Positions 9,480 to 17,714 of a DNA stretch of 17,714 nucleotides are shown piece after piece. Made by a program: the position numbers and the translations under genes. Origin of the DNA: Smittium culicis (Eukaryota > Kickxellomycota > Harpellomycetes > Harpellales > Legeriomycetaceae); the NCBI GenBank assembly GCA_001970855.1, contig LSSN01003194.1:1-17714 (forward strand). Direction: 5' to 3'. A model generated the notes under the pieces. That model saw nothing but the letters and a program-made list of their open reading frames with translations. It did not search any database and was not told the origin of the DNA. Position 1 is the stretch's first letter. Every line of letters begins with the position of its first letter.

Positions 9480-10366
9480 AAGACTTTATTTCTAATGCTA
9501 TGGCGATTGGACTCCGTTTCGAATAGGCTTAATTGCGAAGATAGTGGCCAATGGCGAGGATGGCATTTCTTCAATGGAGTGGGCGCCGGAAGATTGGAAT
9601 ACAGGGGTAATATTCCTATGCACAGATGAGGGATTAGTGCAGAACGATGTTACACATCCTCAAAAGCATTTTCCCTTCTTAACTATCCTGCCTGTATACA
9701 GCCTGTCTCAAAAGCTGCCAGGATTCCCCGCAGGTAATTAAAGCTGCTACTCGCAGTAGCATTAGCCAAGACACTTTTTACCAGAGACTGACTTAGTATT
9801 GCTGGTTTATAGATATAGGACATTGAAGGAGTAAGGGTTAGTGATTTTGATTGCGACTATGACTATGGCTAAGAATGTATAAGGAATATTGTATGTGTAC
9901 AATTAAACTGGTCTCCAGCAGCAGAGAAACAAAAGAGACGATAAGTTGGCAGAGCAGAGCCAATCGGCGGTTCTTGCTATAGTATTGAGCGAAACAGTTA
10001 TGGGAGTCTCAATACCCAGGAGAACGTGCAAAGCAGCATTATTTATTGCACGCCAGCCATCGTAGTGAGGGGATACAATAGTGTCTGTAAAGGTGCCAAT
10101 TGAGCCCCCTGAATAGGCTAAATTAATCGAGACTGGCCAAACGCAAGGAAACCCTGGAAAAAGCTTTGGTGGCGCTTATTGGCTGCCTTTGCTTACGTTG
10201 TTGATTGAAGTCTGAATTTCAAGCTTTATTGCGCTTCATTATCAGGTTTATCAGAAAACGGCACCCCTTTCTCCAAAACAGCGTTCAAATGCCACTTCCA
10301 AAAACGTACAATAGCGAGCCAGAATTAGCCGAATCAATACAACGCTTATGGATAATCATTGAATAA
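9480..10366. pseudogene. GC-rich island with open fragments; gene or element relic
   Basis: GC rises sharply: 31/60 in 9541-9600, 28/60 in 9961-10020 and 30/60 in 10141-10200, about twice the surroundings. Open stretches are present but none is a whole gene: 9496-9741 (+, 81 codons, with ISSMEWAPEDWNTG and ending at a good donor-like CAG/GTAATT at 9734), 9907-10065 (+, 52 codons, KLAEQSQSAVLAIVLSETVM), 9903-10175 (-, 90 codons without any Met, containing SPHYDGWRAINNAALHVLLG) and 10205-10366 (+, 53 codons, ending ELAESIQRLWIIIE). I recognise no family in any of them. The fragments on + in different frames could be a decayed or multi-intron gene; an RNA gene or an old mobile element is equally possible. 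Confidence 0.4.
9746..9760. repeat. Short hairpin, GCTACT-cgc-AGTAGC
   Basis: Six-bp perfect arms with a 3-nt loop lie just after the possible exon end in the GC-rich island. No U tract follows and no function is assigned. Confidence 0.5.
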
Positions 10367-11038
10367 AAACATTTCGCTGCTTACTCCAAAGAACAAAACA
10401 GTTTGGTGGCCAAAAGCGTAGAATCCCATTGTGGTTTATTTTCCCTTGTAATGCCTTTGCTCAAAATAAAACAATGCTACTTGCCTCAAAACCGCCTAAC
10501 TTTAAAAAGCTTAAGTGGCATTCATTTTTAAATATTTTCTGTTTCAACCAGCTGCTTTTTGCCACAAAGAGCTTGGCTCTACAAACCAGTTGATATTTTA
10601 AATGAATGTTTTGAGACAGCTAAAGTTGTGTAAAGACTGATTCATACGTCTATTTTTAAGCCCAATTACTGATTAAAAAGTACCTGATTCGCAGCATTAT
10701 GCTTGATTGTTTTTTTTTTTTTAGTTTCGCACAATCTATACTGTGTATTGTCCATATTTTACTATTAGTGAATCTTGTCATACTATCATCAACAAAAAAT
10801 ATAATCTGTAATTGCCACACATTAGTAATATTTTCCGGCAATTACGCGAATACTAGGCAAACACTCTAGTTATTGGCCAGGGCTATTTTAGTTCTTAGAA
10901 CTACGTCATTTTTTTTCCAAAGCATTTTATCATGTCTCCTTTTCCGATTTGCCAAATACCCAGACAAACAAAATAGATGCCGTTTTATATTTATATCTTG
11001 ATCTCCAAAAAGGAATATTAAACTTGCAAATTGCATAT
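10367..11038. other. Intergenic DNA, no gene seen
   Basis: GC falls back gradually. An inverted 10-bp pair AATGCCACTT (about 10289) / AAGTGGCATT (about 10513) brackets the island edge. A TTAAGCCC at 10656 followed by TGATTCG at about 10684 hints at a further very decayed TTAA element, too weak to annotate. Confidence 0.4.
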
Positions 11039-11243
11039 TTTACTTCATTCGCGTTCTACCTTATTTTAATATATTAATAGTATGATTCGTTTACTGGTTT
11101 AATAATAATTTTCTATTTGGTTATTCAATACAAAAAACCAATAAATGCACGGAATTCGGAAATTAAATATTTTTATTTGAACGTAGCTATGTTTATTTGG
11201 CGAATTAAAATTAGAATACCTCCCACGAAAGGGATCAAATTAA
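11039..11243 (+). mobile_element. TTAA-type MITE-like element, copy D
   Basis: It carries TGATTCGTTTAC at 11083-11094 followed by GGTTTAATAATAATTT, ACCAATAAATGC and CGGAATTCGGAA in the family order, and the right end AGAATACCTCCCACGAAAGG (compare AGTCTACCGCCCGTGATGG in copy C) before TTAA at 11240-11243. The left end is decayed: TTTACTTCATTCGCGTTCTA aligns with TTAACCCTTTCCCGTCCAAC. Its length, about 197 bp inside the ends, matches the family. Confidence 0.6.
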
Positions 11244-11409
11244 AATTTTATTTATCCTGATTCGTAATCGCAATTATAAATCATAGCTTTCTATTCGGCA
11301 CTGGCATTATGAGACCCAATATATTCACATGTCTCGGAGCTAGATGAGTAATTTACGCTAAACGCTTTTTGCAGTATTTGTAAAAATAAGCCCACCCACG
11401 TTACTTCAA
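11244..11409 (+). mobile_element. TTAA-type MITE-like element, copy E (5'-truncated)
   Basis: It follows copy D directly, sharing TTAA 11240-11243. TGATTCG at 11258-11264 is followed about 70 bp later by CCCAATATATTCACATGTCT and CGGA, matching the ACCAATATTTCAT...CTCGGA spacing of copy B, and it ends CCCACCCACGTTACTTCAA. About 25 bp of the left end are missing and the right TTAA is changed. Confidence 0.45.
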
Positions 11410-11941
11410 TACGAGCTAATTACTTTCTCCTAGATCCACTCGCTGGAAGTTTCTTCCTATTCTTGGAATCCAGCAAGTATTTGCAAATTTGTCATTACAG
11501 CAAACAATCCCAATGTATATGGCCGAATCGGAAATTCTTCATTTCATCCAAAAAAAAAGCCAATACAACTAGTTATTTCCTAGACCCCTCCACTATCACC
11601 AAAAACTCTCCTTTTCGCAGAACCCACAAGCAACGTACTTACACCACAAAAACTCGCATTTTTTACAGCTCAGCAGTTTAATTCCAGTATTTTCAATTAC
11701 ACCTAGTTGATTCTAAACGCCTTATCTAATAAAAGTGCCTAATTAAAGTTATCCCGCCAATTATCTGCCACTAGTATCAAATTGCTAGTGTCCAATTATA
11801 TTCTATATAATCATTTATTGCGTATGCTACCCAAATTGTCTATAAAAAAAAAAACTTACCAAATCGTATTTGGTCAAAAAAAAAAATTTTTTTTGTTTTT
11901 TATTTTAGCTTTCCGCTTTGCTAGTTTACAAATATTCAGAT
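11410..11941. other. Intergenic DNA between element copies
   Basis: C-rich over G on the + strand, for example 11581-11640. The frame 11463-11681 (ATG-less, basic, Lys/Ser/Thr-rich) is not convincing. No gene assigned. Confidence 0.45.
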
Positions 11942-12137
11942 TTAACCCCATCACGGGCGGTAGACTGCTTTTGACCTAGAAAATCTAGCAAATTAAATGA
12001 ATAAATATTATATAATTCCGAGAATCAATCCTTTATTGCTTTATTATATGCTAACAGCAAATAATAAATTTCATTATTAGTCATAAACGAATCAGTTAAT
12101 ACAATTATTTAAATATTATTGGACTGGAAAGGGTTAA
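11942..12137 (-). mobile_element. TTAA-bounded MITE-like element, copy C
   Basis: TTAA at 11942-11945 and 12134-12137 bound a 188-bp body, the same length as copy A. Read on the minus strand it starts TTAACCCTTTCCAGTCCAAT, then TGATTCGTTTATGA (42-44 nt from the end), GAAATTTATTATTTGCTGTT, TCTCGGAATTAT, TTTGCTAGATTTTCTAGG and AGTCTACCGCCCGTGATGG before the other TTAA. The two ends match each other imperfectly as inverted repeats (CCC, then TC and CG at the same positions). This is the copy that best defines both ends of the family. Confidence 0.75.
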
Positions 12138-13698
12138 CAGGTTTTGCAGATATATCAAAATGTATTTACCAAATCCTTGTATACTATAACCACCCTCACT
12201 TCAAAAGTATATTACCTGTCTTCAAAAATCACTCGAATATATTTGCAGCTACAAAACCTGTTGTCTTTTTTTTATTGTTTGTCTCATCTGTATGTACTTT
12301 GTGTGATATCTTAAATAAGTTATACTATGTTGTACCATAAAAGCTATGTAAATTTGGAGTTTTTGTTTGTAAAAGTTACCCTAATTCGTGAGATACAGGC
12401 ATGGTTCTGATATACTCAAACACTCGAATTTATAAATGCATTATTAAATTATATTGAACAGATTCTATTTTATGTACACAAAAAAGTGGATATTTCTGTA
12501 AAGCTGCTTTTACACCTATTTTATTGCTAATATAAAGATAAATGTGGAAAAAAAAAAGGATCTGCTGACCGATGATTGTTATTTATAATATTTTCACTTT
12601 TACAAAAATATGGCCGCATTTTACTTTATATTCGTGTATATTATTTAGACTTTTTTTATAAATCCACGCTAGAATCTACACTTCTAAAAATAAGCTTTCA
12701 TGAGTTGCAAAAGCACACAAATTACATTTAACTCGCTTAAAATAAAATAACTATTTTTGTTATGCTACATAACACTACAATCTATTTAACCTAAGAACCA
12801 TTTTTATTCATCTGTCACGAATAAGCTACCAAACCCTAAATCATTTTCTCTTTTCCCGCAATCAAGAAACTTATTGAACTCGCTATTAAATATAGAAATA
12901 GATTGACAGTATCCATCTATACACTTTAAGAAATTAAGGAAACGTAATGCGCTGAAATCTAAAACCCCTTTTATTAGCATTTTCTAACGCCTTTCCCTAG
13001 TTTAACTAAGTTTTATCGCTCTGAAAACTTTTATATTTTCCTACTCTTTTGTAAATACATAAATAATATATATGTAAGAAAACAAAGATCAACATTGTCA
13101 GTTGATTTTTGCTTTTCCAATTACTTTTTTTTATTGAACATAAGATTAATATTAAAATTTTATGCATTCATTATCTGTGTTTATACCTTACACTGGTAAA
13201 AGTATTATATTTACCAAGTATAGATTAGTAAGCCCATAAAAATATCAAGTTTGGTACTCGAAAGCTATGAGTAATTTTGGATACTCTTCGATGATCTGCA
13301 TATCATAAGTAACCAAGTTGTCAAATACGCCCTAAAAAAAACTGCCAGGAAAGGCTAGCTCGTAAAAATCCCTATAAAGCTCAAAACTATTGAAAAAACT
13401 ACGCTTATTTGATTTTATTAGAGGGAAAAACAACATTTTTGCCCAATAAAAAGTGTCTGATCGCCTTTTTGATACGAGTTTAGCCAATAGATGTTTAGGC
13501 TTCGTTTTTTCTCCATACATTTGCTCTCTATGAAAGCTCATGAGTCAATTCTCATTCGCACAGCTCTCGTGTCTAAACAAGGCGATAAAATAAAATAGCA
13601 AACTCGCAGTTTCTACTTTTCTTTATCGTTAATTGATTTATTTACTTTTGATCATATATTTAGCCGCAACTGTGAATATCTATAATTTAAATTTATTA
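12138..13698. other. Intergenic DNA upstream of med4
   Basis: No supported gene. An 11-bp inverted repeat AACAGGTTTTG / CAAAACCTGTT at 12136-12146 and 12252-12262 starts at the right edge of copy C. A 69-codon ATG frame on the minus strand at 13332-13541 (basic, with KHLLAKLVSKRRSDTFYWAK) has near-normal codon variety but no recognisable domain and is left unannotated. The 300 bp before med4 contain no clear TATA box. Confidence 0.45.
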
Positions 13699-14599
13699 AT
13701 GGACTCCGAAAATACCCCTCTAATAAGCCTGTTCAATAAAACTATAAACGACTACAATGAAACTCTTAGAGCCCTTCTCTCGTCGTTTGATGTAATAGCC
13801 CCAAGCAGCACCAACCAATCGGTTGCCAGCCTACAGCGAAAAAAACTCGTCGAAAATTTGATCCATATCGACAAAAACTTATCCATACTCAACGATAAGA
13901 TCGCTCTGCATCAACAGCTCCAGAAATGTATTCTGGACACCCAAAAAAATATCATCAAAGTTGATATGATAAAAACAAATCTAGTAAAGAAATATTATGA
14001 CTCAAAAAAGCTCCTGCAACTAGAAATCCTCGCCTCCGAAAATATCGCCAAAACTTCTAAATCGTATACAAATGGTACTATTTTATTTTTACCTTCACTT
14101 TTCTTTCTTCCTCCCCCCCCCCTCCATTATAAAAAACAGCAACTATCCCAACTAACCTTCTTATTTATTTTGTCTACAGTGTACCAAAATTTGGACGAAA
14201 TAATTGGTCACTCCAAACGGATTAGCTCTTTCACCTCTGCACCGCCTAACTACGACTCGAATAAACCACTACTCCCCGCAGAGCCGCCATATCCTATAGA
14301 ACTCGTAATGAGAGCTGGTCTGATTAATCAATATAATTCAACCAAAGCTGAAACGGCTGACGAAATTAAAGGTAATTTTTATTTATATTTATATTTACAT
14401 TTACATGTACTTGTACTTATACATAAATATATCATTTTTAACTAATATTTTAACCATCTCTTATATTTTATTTATCTCCCAATTCGCAGAAGAAGCACAA
14501 GATACTGATATTATCGGCTACATCGAACAAGAAAATAACTTTGACATTGACCCAAGCAGTTTCCTATTAGATTTAGACTTGAACCCTGATCTCGAATAG
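13699..14599 (+). CDS. med4: Mediator complex subunit 4
   Basis: Spliced gene, exons 13699-14074, 14180-14371 and 14490-14599, coding for 225 aa. Med4 belongs to the middle module of Mediator, which links transcription factors to RNA polymerase II in the nucleus. Residues about 45-125 are a long helical, coiled-coil-like segment (LQRKKLVENLIHIDKNLSIL onward). The family signature follows: IIGHSKRISSFTSAPPNY (132-149) and PPYPIELVMRAGLI (161-174), comparable to the 'Y-A-x-R-I-S...APP' and 'PYPT-x-x-x-M-R-x-G-L' motifs of Med4. The tail is acidic with LLDLDLNPDLE, like the DLDLDLFDPDDF end of yeast Med4. ATG 13699 is the first in frame; the frame continues open for 22 codons upstream to a TTG but has no Met and is hydrophobic. 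Both splice junctions are phase 1 and keep conserved blocks in one frame. It is shorter than yeast Med4, mainly in the tail. Confidence 0.9.
14075..14179 (+). other. Med4 intron 1 (105 bp, frame-preserving)
   Basis: Starts GTACTA, ends TCTACAG, with a branch-point-like ACTAAC at 14151-14156, about 25 nt before the end. Phase 1: the exons join as a GTG codon. The length is a multiple of three and it has no in-frame stop, so retention would insert 35 residues rather than truncate. A GTATAC at 14064 is the alternative donor but gives a frameshift. It contains a run of ten C at 14113-14122. Confidence 0.8.
14372..14489 (+). other. Med4 intron 2 (118 bp)
   Basis: Starts GTAATT after AAAG and ends TTCGCAG, with ACTAAT at 14441-14446 as likely branch point. 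Phase 1: the exons join as GAA, giving ADEIK-E-EAQDTDI. The first part is a degenerate 6-bp ladder (ATTTAT, ATTTAC, ATGTAC, TTGTAC variants) at about 14384-14422. Confidence 0.88.
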
Positions 14600-15200
14600 T
14601 GTTCATATCTTACCACTATATCGACCTCAACCTTTCTTTCGCCGTAATATTCGCAGCTGCGAAAGTATGTATTGGAATTTAGTTGTTACTAATCTTTCAT
14701 TTTCTTTTTTTTTTGCTCAAAACGCGCCTTGACCCAAACATTTGTAATTAATACTCACCCCCTTCTCGCCCCCAAAAAAAAGTAGCCTCAATTTTATTAA
14801 AATACCCCAATTTTTCCAAACCCATTTTTTTTCTCTTTCAATCTAACCGCAAAATTTATCATTTAATTCTCGTATAATAGCCCTCAAATCGATTTTTTTA
14901 TGTACGATATTTCTTTCATATTCACCACATTAAACCGTCTACTAATTTAGTCATTAAACAAAATATACATATCCTTAAAACTTTTATAAACCCAATATTT
15001 TAGTTATTTTCATTTTTTAGAATTTATACCAATTACTCTACTTTATTATCTTGCACGCTTTTTTATAATAAGAAATCTGATAATTTTTTTTTTCATTTTA
15101 CTCGTCCAACTAATTTTTTCAGGCTTACAAATATTCAAGCAATCTTAAATAGCCATACAATCCTCCCCCCCTCCCCCGCCATTCTCCCCCGCTGAATAAC
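14600..15200. other. C-rich 3' flank of med4
   Basis: In the 600 nt from 14581 to 15180 the + strand has 46 G and 141 C. No gene is seen. There is no clear AATAAA close to the stop codon. Confidence 0.5.
15162..15190 (-). repeat. Clustered C runs; possible G-quadruplex on minus strand
   Basis: C7 at 15165-15171, C5 at 15173-15177 and C5 at 15186-15190 sit within 29 nt. On the minus strand the seven-base run can supply two G3 blocks, so four G-runs are available; the complementary strand could form an i-motif. Confidence 0.4.
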
Positions 15201-15693
15201 ATCGACTCAGTCGGTTTAATAACTACAGACTTACATGCAAATGAATTTATAATTCTTCATATCGTGCGACTGGTAATTAAGGCGCCAACATCCAATTCTT
15301 CATCCGTTTTCCATAAAATTTTCAGCATATTCTATACATTCCAGACCATATATTTTAAAGAAAAAATCGGACATTTTATTTTAATCATACAAAAATCTGG
15401 AAACAGATTAATGTAAAAAAGCAATGTTTTTGGTTTATCGAGCTAGTAAATAATTAAAATACTCTAATATCCTAATAAAATATGATAGACTCTTTACGAA
15501 GAGAGTACTTTTATGCATAAAGAGTTATAGCGTATGGAATTTCATATTCATCCTTTAAATAAAATCTAGTATTTTTTTTAGCATATAAGGCTTTTTAAAC
15601 CAATTTATATTTATAGAAAAATCAAAATACCTTTCGAGATCAGCCAATATTAATTTATCTTTTATAATATTCGTTCATATAACTATAAGTTGC
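15201..15693. other. AT-rich intergenic DNA with a small alternative hairpin
   Basis: No gene seen. ACTCTTT at 15489-15495 can pair with AAGAGAGT at 15499-15506 or with AAAGAGTT at 15519-15526, so two mutually exclusive hairpins are possible. Confidence 0.45.
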
Positions 15694-15781
15694 ATCAAAG
15701 TGCTTTTTTCGCTCATAATCTTTCATATAGAGCTCTATATAACTAAGTTAAGCTATGAGCGAGAAAATTTTGGCACTTGAT
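15694..15781. repeat. Long imperfect palindrome with a 16-nt perfect centre
   Basis: The left arm ATCAAAGTGC plus TTTTTTCGCTCATA (15694-15717) is largely complementary to the right arm at 15754-15781 (TATGAGCGAGAAAA, then TTTTGGCACTTGAT). Between them lies ATATAGAGCTCTATAT at 15725-15740, a perfect self-complementary 16-mer. The whole 88-nt unit could extrude as a cruciform or fold in RNA. ATATAACTA/AGTT-type sequence at 15678 is repeated at 15737. No flanking target duplication is evident. Confidence 0.7.
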
Positions 15782-17714
15782 AAAATTAACGGGTCTGAAA
15801 ATTTACTATCACTCATAACCAGATATTTATAAACAATTTTGGTTAAAAAAAGATTCGAGATTATAAGAATTATTCTTTATTTGTGGTTTATTATCAAAAA
15901 ATAATATTTCTATTTTAATTTTAGCCTGTAAAAAAAGAAGGTGCTTTACATTTATGCTAAAATGTAAGTATTTATAAATTTTATTGTTATAAATATACAA
16001 CAACTAAATTAAAATAATTTGCTAGTATTTTTTAAAAAGTATAAAACGTGAAGCTTAAAAATTATAAATTCAACTTGAAAAATTTACAAAAAAATGAAAA
16101 GTGATACTATAATATTTTTCAAAAATGAAAAAATTGTCGTAAATTAAAATGTAAAACAGTTCAAAAAAGTATACTCTGTATTTGTAAAAATCATAAAAAA
16201 AATAATTTAATTTTTATGTTTCATTTCTATTTCTTAGAAATACTAATACTAATAAAATGAATTTTGGCGATGAATTTACAAATATATCATATGCTTGCAT
16301 CAAATGTTAATTTAATTAGAGGGAAATAGGGAAATAATAAAGTAACTTTAAAAGAACTAGAAATAAAAAAAAAATCAAATATTTAATACCGGATAAATTT
16401 TTTTTGAAAATTAGCGTCAATTCGTAGAGTTCCTGGATTCAGAAGGTGAAAGGATATAAAAAACTATGGAATTATAAATTTTCTCCATTGTATCCGAGAC
16501 AATCACAACATCACTTGAATTTTTTAGACGCATAATATTTATATAACTTTTGGAATTTGGTTAGCTCTAAAACTTATGGAACTATTTACAAAGAATATGG
16601 GTAAAAGAATGGTAGACACGGAAATAAAATTAATTCAGGAACGGGAAATTTTCTGCGAGGATACATGTTATGCAGATAAATGAAATTTTAAGCTAAATTA
16701 GCTATTAAAAGCTTCATTTATACATATGGAATAAAGATAAATATATTTGGATCAAAATTACTAAAGAATACCATAGCTAAAAAAGTATTTAACCTCAAAA
16801 AGATTAAATCACCCCAGGATTTAAGTATGAATGAGAAAATCCAATATCTTGGGACTTAACTCGAAATTCGGTATATATATGCTGAGGTTTATTGTTATGA
16901 ACTAAAGAAAAATATCTAACAACTATTTAAAATCAACTCAAAATCAAATATAACGCATTTTCGATCATTACAAGGCATTGAACTCATTTTTAACTATGGG
17001 AATTATAATTAAATAGCCATCAAAGACAATAAAGGTTTGAAAAATTAAAAGCCCCTAAGAAAAAATCGATGAAGCACTCAAAGGGAAAATCAAAGAAAGA
17101 AGAAAAAATAAATTAAAAAGACACTGACTGTGTAAGGGCGAGACTAAAGTATATGATTATTTATTTCTGTGGAAATATTAATATTGTTATTAATATTAAT
17201 ATGAGGCTAAACTTGTGATAACTAATATGGGAGAAAGATAAACGTGGGGAAAACTAGTAGAGGTTTCAAAACTAAGATTAAAAGACTTAATTTTCCTTGA
17301 GTAGAAAAAGCTGTTATTTAATTATTATTTTTATAAATTATTGTATTATATATTATATTATTTTCATACCGGCAGACAATGTGGCTTAGGATTTACATTG
17401 GTCATTTTAATTCACAATGATTTATTGTTAAGCCTGTGTTTATCTTTGGCAATATACATTGTGAGGACGAGTCCTTACAGACTGCTTCAGTACGGAAAGG
17501 ATTTCAGAAACCCATGATGATTAGTACCATAAATACTTACAACACAAATACAGGTTTAATTCGTAGTTTCTATCCTCAGTTTTGTACTCAAATTTAACCA
17601 TAGTAATTACAGAACCTTATATTAAAGTTTAAATAAATCAAAAAAAAGTATTTATAAATAAAAAAGATTAATTTGTACATTTATCAATCTTCCCAGCTTT
17701 CGCAGCTTAGATTT
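15782..17714. other. A-rich gene-poor right end
   Basis: I find no gene, tRNA or known RNA. The + strand is A over T in places, for example 64 A against 21 T in 17041-17160. Small structures are an ATATTAATAT-based palindromic cluster at about 17175-17202 and a 7-bp hairpin with loop CGAG at 17461-17478 (GTGAGGA / TCCTTAC, one G-T pair). Confidence 0.55.

Noticed and set aside
9704..10618. Inverted 10-mer TGTCTCAAAA / TTTTGAGACA bracketing the GC-rich island, considered as transposon ends
   Set aside because: The match stops at 10 bp, there is no target duplication, and the flanking sequences are unrelated.
10656..10860. Possible further TTAA element (TTAAGCCC, TGATTCG)
   Set aside because: Only two short landmarks agree and their spacing is off by about 10 bp; the rest does not align.
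12119..12340. 73-codon + frame
   Set aside because: It begins with TTG inside the end of a TTAA-bounded element and runs across the element boundary, so it is unlikely to be a gene.
13332..13541. 69-codon minus-strand ATG frame, basic, upstream of med4
   Set aside because: Codon variety is reasonable, but it is short, matches no family I know and has no splice or neighbour support.
14064..14069. GTATAC as donor of med4 intron 1
   Set aside because: Joined to the acceptor at 14179 it shifts the frame and destroys the Med4 signature; the donor at 14075 keeps it.
17461..17478. Hairpin GTGAGGA-CGAG-TCCTTAC considered as part of a hammerhead ribozyme
   Set aside because: The conserved CTGATGA and GAAA core elements are absent nearby.

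Overview
This is an AT-rich eukaryotic window that looks fungal. I see two intron-containing protein genes that I can recognise, one open reading frame cut by the left edge, and about 13 kb with no convincing gene. The fungal call rests on a Whi3-type two-RRM RNA-binding protein, a fungal-looking Mediator subunit 4, introns of 85-118 bp with GT..AG ends, and ACTAAC/ACTAAT branch-point-like motifs in the Mediator gene. I cannot fix the phylum. The RRM wording and the gag-like left-edge frame lean toward an early-diverging (zygomycete-type) lineage, but that is a guess.

Layout. 1-231 (-): 5' end of an open frame with a weak retrotransposon gag-like look. 232-6050: T-rich, no supported gene, one 7-bp minisatellite and one perfect 23-nt palindrome. 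6051-6666: two complete short TTAA-bounded elements and an inverted partial copy. 6934-8560 (-): whi3-like gene, two exons, 513 aa. 8561-9240: its 5' flank, extremely G-rich over C on the + strand, with a G-quadruplex motif. 9480-10366: an island of about half GC in a genome otherwise near a quarter to a third, holding open fragments and an internal diverged duplication but no intact gene. 11039-11409 and 11942-12137: three more copies of the TTAA-bounded element. 13699-14599 (+): med4, three exons, 225 aa. 14600-15200: C-rich flank with long C runs. 15694-15781: a long imperfect palindrome. The remainder to 17714 is A-rich and without a supported gene.

The most interesting item is the TTAA element family. 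Two copies in opposite orientation (6055-6242 and 11946-12133) have bodies of exactly 188 bp, are flanked on both sides by TTAA, begin CC(C/A)TTT, and share spaced internal blocks. They look like old non-autonomous piggyBac-type elements; no transposase is present here. The two recognised genes do not form an operon or pathway unit: one acts in post-transcriptional RNA control, the other in RNA polymerase II transcription.
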